A DNA stretch of 44,619 nucleotides from the NCBI RefSeq assembly GCF_006539285.1, contig NZ_BJMS01000026.1:1-44619 (forward strand), in the 5' to 3' direction. This document shows positions 8,132 to 16,743 of this stretch, one piece after another. This DNA comes from Sporolactobacillus inulinus. GTDB lineage: Bacteria > Bacillota > Bacilli > Bacillales > Sporolactobacillaceae. The translations under genes and the position numbers were made by a program. Within the stretch, counting starts at the first letter, position 1. Every line of letters begins with the position of its first letter. Below the pieces are notes generated by a model. The model did no database searches and was not told the DNA's origin. It saw nothing but the letters and a program-made list of their open reading frames with translations.

Positions 8132-8459
8132 CCGCTGGTGCACTGACTTCACCGGTCGTTGCATTATATACAAGCGGCTTGCCATTCGATGCGGTGATAC
8201 TGCTGACATACTCAGGAACAAGCTCGTCTAAATTATCGGGCAGGTCGCCATTATGATTGGTTTGATAAGCAGCGACTTGACCTTGAACCAATTGAACCGT
8301 TGCATCCGTACTTTTTTTCTGCACGACGACATTGGATTTGGTCATGTTCGGTACAGCGATGAGCAGCAGGACCGATATGATGAAAAGGACGATCATCATT
8401 TCGATTAGGGTAAATCCGCGCTGTGACGTTAGGATAAATTTGTGGACGGCTTTGATCAT
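8124..8459 (-). CDS. comGC: Major competence pseudopilin ComGC
   Basis: 111 residues. Leader MIKAVHKFILTSQRG, then FTLIEMMIVLFIISVLLLIAV with the +5 Glu, then VPNMTKSN and a C-terminal globular part containing NHNGDLPDNLDELVPEYV, typical of ComGC. It is processed by ComC and polymerises into the pseudopilus. AAAGGAG is 9 bases before the ATG. It is the first comG gene in this window: the ATPase comGA and the platform protein comGB normally precede it, but an aldo/keto reductase gene lies upstream instead. Confidence 0.95.
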   Translation of the reverse strand: MIKAVHKFILTSQRGFTLIEMMIVLFIISVLLLIAVPNMTKSNVVVQKKSTDATVQLVQGQVAAYQTNHNGDLPDNLDELVPEYVSSITASNGKPLVYNATTGEVSAPADE

Positions 8460-8727
8460 GCGAAGGACTCCTTTATGATGGGATGAAATGTGATGAGGTA
8501 AGGCAGGAAATGTGAGTGACGCGAAACGCGTGGACGAAATGAAAAAATTGAGACAAGGGTTTTACTCGGGTTATTTATTGGATCATAAGAATTCTCCACC
8601 TCCTACTTGGCATTGAGATCATGAGATCATTTAAGAACACATATTCTTATTTCGTCATGAAATGAATGATTTCCTTTTTTATCGACACATGAATGTGACA
8701 AAATTCAAAACATATTTTACGAGCCAT
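8460..8727 (-). other. Noncoding region upstream of comGC
   Basis: About 270 bases with no plausible gene, between comGC and the reductase terminator. On the minus strand it contains a strong AGGAGGTGG followed 9 bases later by ATG ATC CAA TAA, a three-residue frame. This may be a relic of an upstream gene or a tiny leader. No exact ComK box pair (AAAA-N5-TTTT) is present; one AAAA-N4-TTTT match lies at about 8710-8721. The comGC promoter should be here. Confidence 0.4.
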
Positions 8728-8769
8728 AAAAAAACGACTCTCCAGTGGAATGGTCCCGGAAAGTCGTTT
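8728..8769 (-). terminator. Terminator of the aldo/keto reductase gene
   Basis: On the minus strand AAACGACTTTCC and GGAGAGTCGTTT form an imperfect stem followed by a run of T. It separates the reductase gene from comGC. Confidence 0.7.
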
Positions 8770-8781
8770 GATTGGATATCA

Positions 8782-9621
8782 TTAAAACTCTTCATATATT
8801 GCTGGATCCTGATTATAGGTTCGTCCATCCGCATGACTGAGCCGTCCGATTTCCTGCATTTCTTCGTCATTTAATTTAAAGTCAAATAGAGACAGGTTAT
8901 CGAGTTGACGTGATGGTTTTGAAGACTTCGGAATCGGAACAGCGCCTAACTGAACATGCCAACGCAGAATAATCTGCGGGATCGTTTTCTGATGTGCATC
9001 GGCAATCTGTTTGATATCCGGATCCTGGAGCAGTTTATTCGCACGGCCAAGTGGACTCCATGATTCCGTAACAATGCCGTGTTCTGTATCATAGGCACGC
9101 TGCTTTTCTTGAGAGAAGTAAGGGTGTAGTTCAACCTGATTCACGCTTGGCGTTACTCCGGTTTCCTTGATGAGACGATCCAAGTGTTCCGGCAGAAAGT
9201 TGCAAACACCGATTGAACGGATTAATCCCCACTTCTGGGCATCAATTAACGCTTGCCAAGCTTCAACGTATCGATCTTTACTTGGATTCGGCCAGTGGAT
9301 TAAATAAAGGTCGTAATAATCAAGACCTGCTCGAAATAATGACTCTTGAATGGTTGTAATGGCTTCATCATATTTATGATGACGTCCAGGCAGCTTGGAG
9401 GTAATGATCAATTCTTCGCGCGGAACGGAGCTTCTTCGAACCGCTTCGCCGAGCGCACCTTCATTTTCGTAATTAAAGGCTGAATCAAGCAAACGGTAGC
9501 CAGTATCAATTGCGCTTAAGATCGAATTAATGCCTGCGGCGCCGTTGAGCTTGTATGTACCGAAACCAACAGCGGGAAGCACCAATCCATCATTGAGTGT
9601 TACTTGTGGAACAGTAGCCAT
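8782..9621 (-). CDS. Aldo/keto reductase
   Basis: 279 residues, standard for AKR family members (NADPH-dependent carbonyl reduction in the cytoplasm). Catalytic Asp and Tyr are in the segment DTGYRLLDSAFNYENE, Lys in IITSKLPG and His in LYLIHWPNP; the NADPH-binding part VPIPKSSKPSRQLDN lies near the C-terminus. The pattern fits the 2,5-diketo-gluconate reductase-like group; substrate unknown. ATG 9621 has GGAGGA upstream; an extension to 9639 is less likely. Single gene with its own terminator. Confidence 0.93.
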   Translation of the reverse strand: MATVPQVTLNDGLVLPAVGFGTYKLNGAAGINSILSAIDTGYRLLDSAFNYENEGALGEAVRRSSVPREELIITSKLPGRHHKYDEAITTIQESLFRAGLDYYDLYLIHWPNPSKDRYVEAWQALIDAQKWGLIRSIGVCNFLPEHLDRLIKETGVTPSVNQVELHPYFSQEKQRAYDTEHGIVTESWSPLGRANKLLQDPDIKQIADAHQKTIPQIILRWHVQLGAVPIPKSSKPSRQLDNLSLFDFKLNDEEMQEIGRLSHADGRTYNQDPAIYEEF

Positions 9622-9743
9622 ATTTTTCCTCCTCCTCAATAGTTAAAGTGTAGCAAACCCTTCCGTCCTCGTCTAATCATGTGCATCAGCACACTGGAAA
9701 TTCTTTTGATCGCTGACTGATACAGGTGGGCTTGCATTTAACC

Positions 9744-10598
9744 TTAATTAAGACGGAGGGTAATTCCACTAGGATCAGTCACAATCAGTTCTCCTTGTTT
9801 ACCGATTTCAAAAGGCTCTTTCCGAGCGCCTAACCGTTTTTGAACTTGCTTTCTGGTTATCCCATCCGGCAGTTGAATCGAGAAGTAATCCAATCCCAAA
9901 TCGTTGCTTGCCATAGGTGCGAGCTGATTTCCGGACCAATTATTTGTTCCGATATGGTGATGATACAAACCGGCAGCAAAGAATTTCGCATGTCTTCCGA
10001 AATCATCCTTCAAATCAAACCCAAGGATGCCGTTATAAAAGGATTCAGTTTCCGTTAGGGAATTCACTTTTAAATGAATGTGACCGATTTTCGAGCCGGG
10101 TGAAATCCCTTGCCATTGACCATCGGCGCTTGCGAGTACTGCTTGTGCATCCATCGGTTCCGTTACACCTTTGATGTGCTCATTAGAGAGAATATCCCAT
10201 TTGGAAATCGGTTTATCCCGATAAATTTCGATCCCATTTTGTTCAGGATCATTAAGATATATTGCCTCACTATAACCGTGATCAGCGGCTCCAATGAGTG
10301 ACACTTTATTCTTTAAAAACCACAGCAATATCGTACCGAGATCTTTTCGCGTAGGCAGCAAAAAGGCTGTATGATAGAGACCGGTTTTTGCGAGTGAGCT
10401 TGTTCCGTCATTAATTTTCTTTAATTGAAGAATCACTTGATCGGAGCCTTGAGCAGAGAAAAGTGCCAGAGTCTGATTTTGCTTAATAAGCCTTAAACCG
10501 ATCGTTTTCGAATAAAATTCAATCATTTTTACCAAGTTATTCACCTTTAATGAAACCCGTTTAATCATTGTTTGCTCATTCGCTTGTAATGGCATCAT
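9744..10598 (-). CDS. VOC family protein, CatE-like dioxygenase
   Basis: 284 residues made of two vicinal-oxygen-chelate halves. The N-terminal half has VSLKVNNLVKMIEFYSKTIG, TGLYHTAFLLPT and NDPEQNGIEIY. The C-terminal half has GHIHLKVNSLTETESFYNGI and YHHHIGTNNW. The two His of these latter motifs match metal ligands of catechol-2,3-dioxygenase-type enzymes such as B. subtilis CatE. Activity on catechols is likely but not proven. The start may be either of two adjacent ATGs. Single gene on the minus strand. Confidence 0.8.
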   Translation of the reverse strand: MMPLQANEQTMIKRVSLKVNNLVKMIEFYSKTIGLRLIKQNQTLALFSAQGSDQVILQLKKINDGTSSLAKTGLYHTAFLLPTRKDLGTILLWFLKNKVSLIGAADHGYSEAIYLNDPEQNGIEIYRDKPISKWDILSNEHIKGVTEPMDAQAVLASADGQWQGISPGSKIGHIHLKVNSLTETESFYNGILGFDLKDDFGRHAKFFAAGLYHHHIGTNNWSGNQLAPMASNDLGLDYFSIQLPDGITRKQVQKRLGARKEPFEIGKQGELIVTDPSGITLRLN

Positions 10599-10714
10599 TT
10601 AAAACCCCATTTCCTCATTATCGTGAGCTTATTAACTAACAAAATGTAACCGAGTATATTAATTATAGTTTTAGGATGAGGGTTGATCAACACTTTTGAG
10701 TTGAATCAAAGGAT

Positions 10715-10744
10715 TTGTTTTGCGTGAATAGTCACTACTAATAA
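10715..10744 (+). promoter_or_regulatory. Possible promoter of the L,D-transpeptidase gene
   Basis: TTGTTT (10715-10720), an 18-base spacer and TAATAA (10739-10744), about 110 bases before the gene. Weak match to SigA consensus. Confidence 0.3.
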
Positions 10745-10856
10745 TTTCTTGTTAAATTGTGCGCACTCCTTTATCTTATAGATAACGAGTACCATGAAAC
10801 CGATTGGTGATATGGATCGTTAATGCATTGCATATAATTCTTTCTTGAGGTGAGCG

Positions 10857-12245
10857 ATCATAAAGAAACGTAATCTGATTATTATAAGCAGCAGTATTTT
10901 TTTCATCGTAGTCGTTATAATCGGGGTGGTCAGTTATGTTCAGGCAACCCGCTTTAACGCACATGTAACGATCAATGGCGTGGCCGTCGGTCATATGAAA
11001 CCAGAGCAAGCGTTGAAACATTTATCTGAATTGAGGTTGAAAAATGATATTTACATAGATAAGGAGCGGGTGATTAACGGAAAAAATTCAGTTGCAACAT
11101 TTTCAGGGCAAGATCTTTCGAAGATGAAACAGATCTTTGAGAAACAGAAGACATGGTGGCCATCATTTAAAACCAGAAATTTTTCATTAATGCCGAAGCA
11201 ACAAGACACGTATCGTTCTGTAACATTAAAAAAACAACTAGAAGATAAGCTGAATCAATTAAACAAGCAGCGAAAGGCACCGAAAGATGCTTATGCTTAT
11301 CTGAGCGATGGTGTGGTTCATGTCGCAAAAAGCGAAAATGGCAACCAATTTGATCGCGCAAAAATCATGGAAGATTATGAGCATCAAAGCTATCAGAGCG
11401 TAATCCATCTGAAGCGGCAGTTTCTACAACCGGTTACTGCAGACAGCGAAACGGTACAAAAAGAAAAAAGTACACTGCAAGCATTGCGGAAACGGCAGGT
11501 AACCTATACCGTCCAAAATAAGGATTATGTATTGAAAGCTGATGCCTACATTAAAAATGCTTCGGTTTCCTCTGATTTAAAACTGAAGATTGATTCTGCA
11601 GATTTGAAGCATAAAGTGGCTGAGATTAATAAAAAACAGTCAACCTTAAACAAGAAGTTCTCATTCAAAACACACTCAGGAAAGATTATCTCTGTACAGG
11701 GTGAATCGTATGGCTGGGCGCTGGAGGTAAGTGATGAAACCAAGCGCATAACAAAAGCGTTCGAAGACAGTAAACCGACATTGAAGGCTTATAACGTGTA
11801 CGGCGTCGGGTACAGCACTTATGGAATCGGCTACCATAATACAGCGAATAACGGAATCGGCAATACGTATGCAGAAGTATCGATTTCTGAGCAAAAAATA
11901 TGGATCTATCAAAATGGCAAACTCGTGCTTTCAACTGATGTTGTCACCGGCAGGCATGATACTCAAGAAGATACACCAAAAGGTTTATGGTATATCATGT
12001 ACAAAGAATCTCCATCTGTACTTGAAGGCAGCGAGGCAGGTAACTCGCACTACTCTGTAAAAGTCGATTATTGGGCACCGTTTACCATGAGCGGTTGTGG
12101 CTTTCATGATGCGAGCTGGAGACGTAACTGGAAGAAGGATGCCTACCTCACTCAAGGATCGGGCGGCTGTGTCAATACGCCGCCAAAGGTAATGAAAACC
12201 GTCTATGATCATCTTGAACAGAACGAACCGGTCATTATCTACTAA
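10857..12245 (+). CDS. Membrane-anchored L,D-transpeptidase (YkuD) with peptidoglycan-binding domain
   Basis: 462 residues if read from ATC 10857. A basic N-terminus (IKKRN) is followed by one transmembrane helix (about residues 6-28), a PG_binding_4-like middle region (about 35-300) with INGVAVGHMKPEQAL, and a C-terminal YkuD domain (about 330-462). The catalytic motif SGCGFHDASWR and GSGGCVNTPP gives His and Cys, Cys near residue 438. It should make or exchange 3-3 type cross-links or attach groups to peptidoglycan outside the membrane. GAGGTGA ends just before ATC 10857, which has no ATG/GTG/TTG nearby; the first ordinary start, GTG 10926, would delete the helix. Confidence 0.88.
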   Translation: MIKKRNLIIISSSIFFIVVVIIGVVSYVQATRFNAHVTINGVAVGHMKPEQALKHLSELRLKNDIYIDKERVINGKNSVATFSGQDLSKMKQIFEKQKTWWPSFKTRNFSLMPKQQDTYRSVTLKKQLEDKLNQLNKQRKAPKDAYAYLSDGVVHVAKSENGNQFDRAKIMEDYEHQSYQSVIHLKRQFLQPVTADSETVQKEKSTLQALRKRQVTYTVQNKDYVLKADAYIKNASVSSDLKLKIDSADLKHKVAEINKKQSTLNKKFSFKTHSGKIISVQGESYGWALEVSDETKRITKAFEDSKPTLKAYNVYGVGYSTYGIGYHNTANNGIGNTYAEVSISEQKIWIYQNGKLVLSTDVVTGRHDTQEDTPKGLWYIMYKESPSVLEGSEAGNSHYSVKVDYWAPFTMSGCGFHDASWRRNWKKDAYLTQGSGGCVNTPPKVMKTVYDHLEQNEPVIIY

Positions 12246-12277
12246 ATACAAAGAATGCATCGAAAAGGAGCACGCAC

Positions 12278-12588
12278 ATGTACGAAGAAATTCTTCCTGA
12301 AGACGTTGAAGCACTGATATCGAAAAAAAACTGATAAATATTATCGATGTGCGAGAACCCTTTGAATTCAAAGAGGAACACATTGCCGGAGCAGTGAACA
12401 TTCCCCTCAATGATCTTCCTTCGTGTTTCAAAGCAATCGATCGGTCCAAGACCTATATCGTCGTATGTCATGCCGGGGTAAGAAGTGTCGCTGCTTCTGA
12501 GTTTATGGCTGAACATGGTTATCGCGTGAAAAACATGAACGGCGGGATGATTGAGTGGACGGGCGAAGTGGAACGTGGTCTGAAGTAA
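12278..12588 (+). CDS. Rhodanese-like sulfurtransferase, frame broken at an A8 tract
   Basis: ATG 12278 has AAAGGAG 7 bases upstream. The first frame gives 18 residues and stops at TGA just after TCG AAA AAA AAC. The adjacent frame, entered at the same A tract, continues as LINIIDVREPFEF, then EEHIAGAVNIPLNDL, the active-site loop VVCHAGVRS and NMNGGMIEW, a complete single-domain rhodanese of about 103 residues. One missing A, a real inactivating indel, or -1 recoding at A_AAA_AAC would all explain it. If only the second frame is used, the start would be GTG 12349, without a ribosome binding site and without the DVR strand. It follows the L,D-transpeptidase gene by 32 bases. Confidence 0.75.
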
Positions 12589-12600
12589 CTTTCTGAGTAT

Positions 12601-12641
12601 AAAAGCAGGCTGACTGTAACAGAAAAGTCAGTCTGCTTTTT
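12601..12641. terminator. Bidirectional terminator
   Basis: AAAAGCAGGCTGACT pairs with AGTCAGTCTGCTTTT (one mismatch) around a 10-base loop, with U-rich tails on both strands. It serves the rhodanese and the converging lipoprotein gene. Confidence 0.8.
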
Positions 12642-12642
12642 G

Positions 12643-13476
12643 TTATTCATCGAATGCTTTGATTGAACAAGCGATTTTGATTAGTGTAAGCGGTGTTTTG
12701 GCACCTGTAAGTTCAAAAATTGTTGTGCCGGATTGCCAGCGAACGCTGCTTTGCCGTTTGTCCGTATAGACCTGAACCGTTCCGTACCGGTGAGGGATGG
12801 GTAGGCTATGCTGCTCAAGATAAGCAACGAGTTCCCGAGCTAAATCCACACCTTCTTCAGCATCGGAGGTCGGTGATAATGAAGCCAGTGTCCAACGGCC
12901 TTCGTTCCATGAAATCCCGGCCGTACCTGCCCCAGCATCTGCATAGCCGGTTATGCCGTGGCCAAGCTCTACCGCTTTCCCATCGGAAGCATTGAATGTA
13001 GCATGACTGATCTGCTTGGCTGCATCACTTTTGTTTTGGAACGCACGTGCACGAATTGCTGCGATCGTTTTTGCATGAGCTAATGAGGTGTCATTAACAG
13101 CAACCGGAGCGTTCGTCTGTTTAAAGGTGACGGAATAACCTGAAGCTTGCTCATTCACAACCGCTGAATGATATTTTCCAACTTCAATGGGCACATCGCT
13201 CGGGAGAGAAAGTTGTTTTTGATCACTTAATTGTGTTTGAATCGCTTGAAGCGTTTGATCAAGGGATCCAAGTTTCGCTGTGCTTTCCTTTGATGGGTGA
13301 TCCGTGGCATCATTCTGGTGCACTGTACTTTTATCATTTTCTGACTCAGCAGTTGATCGGTCTGTCTGCACCGAGTCATGGTTTTCAGCAGTGTTAGGGC
13401 CATTGCTGCTTTGACTGCAACCGGCAACCAACAGTAAGCTGCTTAGTGCAAGGCAAATAAGAGCACGTAATTTCAT
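12643..13476 (-). CDS. Putative lipoprotein of unknown function
   Basis: 277 residues with a lipoprotein signal peptide: MKLRALICLALSSLLLVAGC, where LVAGC is the lipobox and Cys is residue 20. A Ser/Thr/Asn/Asp-rich linker (about 21-65) leads to a globular domain (about 68-277) with repeated motifs SHATFNASDGKAVELG, GTAGISWNEGRWTL and GTVQVY. I recognise no named family. ATG 13476 is preferred over ATG 13506 because the signal sequence starts there and AGGTG lies upstream. Should be anchored on the outer face of the membrane. Confidence 0.75.
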   Translation of the reverse strand: MKLRALICLALSSLLLVAGCSQSSNGPNTAENHDSVQTDRSTAESENDKSTVHQNDATDHPSKESTAKLGSLDQTLQAIQTQLSDQKQLSLPSDVPIEVGKYHSAVVNEQASGYSVTFKQTNAPVAVNDTSLAHAKTIAAIRARAFQNKSDAAKQISHATFNASDGKAVELGHGITGYADAGAGTAGISWNEGRWTLASLSPTSDAEEGVDLARELVAYLEQHSLPIPHRYGTVQVYTDKRQSSVRWQSGTTIFELTGAKTPLTLIKIACSIKAFDE

Positions 13477-13678
13477 AAATACACCTGCTTTCTGCTGTTT
13501 GTTCATGATCGCTTATCACTAATGATTCCCTTAACGACCCGAATGGAAACATCCCACGATGCGAAAGCAGCAGCACCTTTTTTTGGTGATAGAATGAATG
13601 CACGATTTGACTTTTTGCGTGATCGAGTCCATGCTGTTGATAGGTTTTTAAATAGGAAATTGAAGAACAGGTGATTCG

Positions 13679-14590
13679 ATGAAGCAAGGGACAACGATCG
13701 TCACGTTAGATAATGGATACCATCTTTGGACGAACACGCAAGGAACGGGCGACCTTCATTTACTATGCCTGCACGGCGGTCCGGGTGGAACCCATGAATA
13801 CTATGAAAACTTTGCGCAAAAGTTGGCAGAACAAGGGTTGAGCATTCAGGTTCATATGTATGATCAACTCGGATCTTTTTATTCCGATCAGCCGGATTAC
13901 TCAGATCCTGAAACTGCAAGTCGTTATTTGACTTATGAATACTTTCTTGAAGAAGTGGAAGAGGTACGGAAAAAGTTAGGTTTGGATCAATTCTATCTGA
14001 TCGGTCAGAGCTGGGGTGGCGCACTGGTTCAACTGTATGCACTAAAGTACGGCCATCATTTAAAAGGAGCGATTATTTCATCGATGACCGACAACATCGA
14101 TGAATACGTGGCTAACATTAATAAAATTCGTGAGCTCGTGCTGCCCGCCGATGCGGTTTCTTTTATGAAACAATGTGAAGTAGAAAATGATTATGCTAAT
14201 GATCGCTATCAAGACTATGTCGATCTCTTAAATAAAGGATATGTTGATCGTAAGCAACCTAAAGCTATCTCTCATCTGATTGGAACAATGGCAACCTCCG
14301 TATATAACGCATTCCAAGGAGATAATGAGTTTGTTGTGACCGGAAAGCTGAAAGAGTGGGATGTACGTGATCAGATTAAGGACATCAAGGCTCCAACCTT
14401 GATTACCTTCGGTGAACACGAAACGATGCCGCTTGCTGCTGCGCACCGCATGGCTGAAACAATTCCGCATGCTCGCTTGACAACAACGCCTGAAGGCGGT
14501 CATCACCACATGATTGATAATGCACCGATTTATTTCAAACATCTGGCTGATTTTATCAAAGATGTTGAGAGCGGAAGCTTTGATAAATAA
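13679..14590 (+). CDS. pip: Proline iminopeptidase-type alpha/beta hydrolase (S33)
   Basis: 303 residues, cytoplasmic. The oxyanion motif LHGGPGGTHEYY (31-42), the nucleophile elbow GQSWGG with Ser111, and a C-terminal GGHHHMID carrying the catalytic His fit peptidase family S33, which removes N-terminal proline from peptides. At the catalytic acid position the usual GxxD pattern reads FGEHETMP, so Glu may replace Asp. AGGTGATTCG precedes the ATG. It is divergent from the lipoprotein gene. Confidence 0.85.
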   Translation: MKQGTTIVTLDNGYHLWTNTQGTGDLHLLCLHGGPGGTHEYYENFAQKLAEQGLSIQVHMYDQLGSFYSDQPDYSDPETASRYLTYEYFLEEVEEVRKKLGLDQFYLIGQSWGGALVQLYALKYGHHLKGAIISSMTDNIDEYVANINKIRELVLPADAVSFMKQCEVENDYANDRYQDYVDLLNKGYVDRKQPKAISHLIGTMATSVYNAFQGDNEFVVTGKLKEWDVRDQIKDIKAPTLITFGEHETMPLAAAHRMAETIPHARLTTTPEGGHHHMIDNAPIYFKHLADFIKDVESGSFDK

Positions 14591-14680
14591 ACATAAGAGG
14601 CCGACCCAAAGGGTGTTGGATTTATACTGCGCTCCGATTACTTGCATCTTCGCGCTTAATCCCAAAATAGACGTTTTTTA

Positions 14681-14718
14681 AGGATGTCTCAAAAGTCAAT
14701 TGACTTTTGAGACATCCT
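14681..14718. terminator. Perfect 38-base palindrome, bidirectional terminator
   Basis: Two 19-base arms, AGGATGTCTCAAAAGTCAA and its exact reverse complement, abut without a loop, flanked by T- and A-rich sequence. It lies between pip and the converging ecsB. Arms of the same GTCTCA/TGAGAC type occur in the terminators near 27.86 and 37.59 kb. Confidence 0.7.
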
Positions 14719-14736
14719 CTATTGTCATTTGATAAA

Positions 14737-15873
14737 TCATATGATCAATTTTAAGAGGAGCTGTATCAGTAATATTGTGGTGATCCAAGCGATCGATGGA
14801 ACGATGATCCATTTCTTGAATCGTACCCACACTTCCCCTCCAATTTCTTGATTAAACGGGACCACATAGAAAAAATTATGATCAATGATTTTTTTAAAAG
14901 CAACGTTCAGCCAAAATCGCATAAAGAAAAGAAATAGAGCAAATAAAAGCCATTTTACCCAAAAGGGAACAATGAAAATAGCAACACTCGTCAGTAGCAT
15001 GAGCTGGGAATAACTTTTGAATAACGAGGCGTCACGGAAAAACACCTTAAGCATTAACTCAAGTAAACCGTTTTCTCTGCTTCTAACCTTGAATAACCGC
15101 TTTGACTTCTTAAAGAAGAGAATAGGCTTCCTGTTGCGAAACGGTGTTGTTCTTTCGGTATCTATGGAGAAGTTCATAATAAAGCCAGTGAATTTAGCTC
15201 GTTCTGAACGTTCAATTTCCAATTCTCTTGTAAAAAAATTTGTGGAATGGGTTTGAATGAGCATTAATCCCAACATGAAGGCGGCAATACATCCACCGAC
15301 ACTACCGTAAATGGGCGGGCTGGATTGTACGATGAAAATATTGAAAACAACGATCAGAATCGAGACCAAAATTTTTTGAAACAAAGGCCGTCTTATGTAT
15401 TTTTTTAGAAAGAGAATGATCATTTGATAAGCGAAAAAAATAATGAAAAGACAAGCCATTGAATTTTCTTGAAAGCCAAAGGTGCGAAAGAGAATAGGGA
15501 GAGCAGCGGCAAATAGGATTGTTGTTACGAATAACTTGTGCAATAGCGAATAAACAAGCGCATATCGCTTTAGTTGATGAAGGAAGTGTGCCTTCTGCAG
15601 CAGAAATACCTGATCTGCCTCAAACAAATAGGTTCTAATATGACCGCTGCTGCAGAAAAAAAGCATCAGATACAGAAGAAAAGTTAAGGTGAGCTGAGGA
15701 CTCCAAAAGCGATCGACGTGTTGCCACAGTTCATGATAGATAACAGGAATGAAAACAACAGCAGGAATGATAAAATACAAGAGGATCCATCCATCAATGA
15801 TTGAACGCAGGATGTTCCATTGAACGAACCATTCTTGAACCAGACGTCTCACAAATAATCTGTACCCAGTCAT
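14737..15873 (-). CDS. ecsB: ABC transporter permease EcsB
   Basis: 378 residues with about 8 hydrophobic helices (for example IIPAVVFIPVIY, FLLYLMLFFCSS, LLFALFLFFMRFWL) and a basic cytoplasmic loop (RNRKPILFFKKSKRLFKVR). Length, topology and pairing with EcsA identify EcsB. In B. subtilis EcsAB affects secretion, competence and regulated intramembrane proteolysis by RasP; the transported substrate is uncertain. It begins one base after the ecsA stop, so the two are cotranscribed and coupled. Confidence 0.9.
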   Translation of the reverse strand: MTGYRLFVRRLVQEWFVQWNILRSIIDGWILLYFIIPAVVFIPVIYHELWQHVDRFWSPQLTLTFLLYLMLFFCSSGHIRTYLFEADQVFLLQKAHFLHQLKRYALVYSLLHKLFVTTILFAAALPILFRTFGFQENSMACLFIIFFAYQMIILFLKKYIRRPLFQKILVSILIVVFNIFIVQSSPPIYGSVGGCIAAFMLGLMLIQTHSTNFFTRELEIERSERAKFTGFIMNFSIDTERTTPFRNRKPILFFKKSKRLFKVRSRENGLLELMLKVFFRDASLFKSYSQLMLLTSVAIFIVPFWVKWLLFALFLFFMRFWLNVAFKKIIDHNFFYVVPFNQEIGGEVWVRFKKWIIVPSIAWITTILLIQLLLKLII

Positions 15874-15874
15874 T

Positions 15875-16570
15875 TCAGTAATCCTCTGTTAACGCATCAA
15901 AACAGTCGAGCAGCGAACCGTTTTTAAGATGGCTTAACTTCCTTATGTCATTTAGCGTCCCTTGAACAATCAGTTTTCCGCCGGATATAAGAATGAATCG
16001 GTCGCATATTTTTTCTGCGGTATCTAATACATGCGTTGACATCAGAATACCGGCTCCAGCTTCTTTTTCTTCCTCAAGTTTCAATAATAATTTTTTGACC
16101 GCCTTAGGATCGAGGCCCATAAAAGGCTCATCAACAAGATAAAGCTTGGCTTGTTTCAAAAATGCGAGAACGAGCATCATCTTCTGTTGCATCCCTTTAG
16201 AAAATCGCTCCGGATAAGAATGAGCAGCAGCGCTTAGATTAAACAGATCAAGAAGTTCGTGCGCCTTTTGAAAAAAAGCCGTTTCATCAGTCGTTGCTAA
16301 TGTGGAAAACAAAAAATCAATATGTTCCCACAAAGTAAGCTGGGCGTAAAAGATCGGTCGTTCCGGGATATAAGCATATTCATTTACATCTATGTCCCCT
16401 TTAAAATGATGGATGATGCCCATGATTGATTTAACGGTTGTACTTTTCCCGGCTCCATTCGGACCGATTAAACCTACGAGTTCGCCCGGGGAAACCGAAA
16501 AACGTAGGTTTTTTAGCGTAGGAAATTGACGTGAGTAGCCCGCTTCTTGTATGTTGACGGATAATAACAT
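15875..16570 (-). CDS. ecsA: ABC transporter ATP-binding protein EcsA
   Basis: 231 residues. Walker A GPNGAGKS, the ABC signature FSKGMQQK, Walker B LYLVDEPFMGLDP and the switch His in MSTHVLDTAE are all intact. The segment AYIPERPIFYAQLTLWEHI closely matches EcsA. It is a little shorter than the B. subtilis protein before that segment. GGAGAGGG is about 7 bases before the ATG. It powers the EcsB permease. Confidence 0.93.
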   Translation of the reverse strand: MLLSVNIQEAGYSRQFPTLKNLRFSVSPGELVGLIGPNGAGKSTTVKSIMGIIHHFKGDIDVNEYAYIPERPIFYAQLTLWEHIDFLFSTLATTDETAFFQKAHELLDLFNLSAAAHSYPERFSKGMQQKMMLVLAFLKQAKLYLVDEPFMGLDPKAVKKLLLKLEEEKEAGAGILMSTHVLDTAEKICDRFILISGGKLIVQGTLNDIRKLSHLKNGSLLDCFDALTEDY

Positions 16571-16743
16571 CAGATTTCCCTCTCCTCTAAAATGAATAAT
16601 AGGGTTAATTATACCATCACGGAGAAAAAGAGTAAATTCAGCTTGCTTGCCCGTTCATAAAGCCCTACAATCACTTTACGAACGAATTAAAGTTTATCGT
16701 TTGATCCGTCATGCAAATCTATAACAGTCAGGAGTTTCGATCC

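Noticed and set aside
8700-8730. Possible ComK box upstream of comGC
   Set aside because: Only AAAA-N4-TTTT is present; the spacing is wrong and no second box lies at the required distance.
12349-12588. Rhodanese called as a complete gene from GTG 12349
   Set aside because: That start lacks a ribosome binding site and removes the first strand and helix of the fold, which are encoded just upstream across the A tract.
13701-14042. Long open frame opposite the iminopeptidase gene
   Set aside because: It lies inside a well-supported gene on the other strand and has no start context or family pattern.
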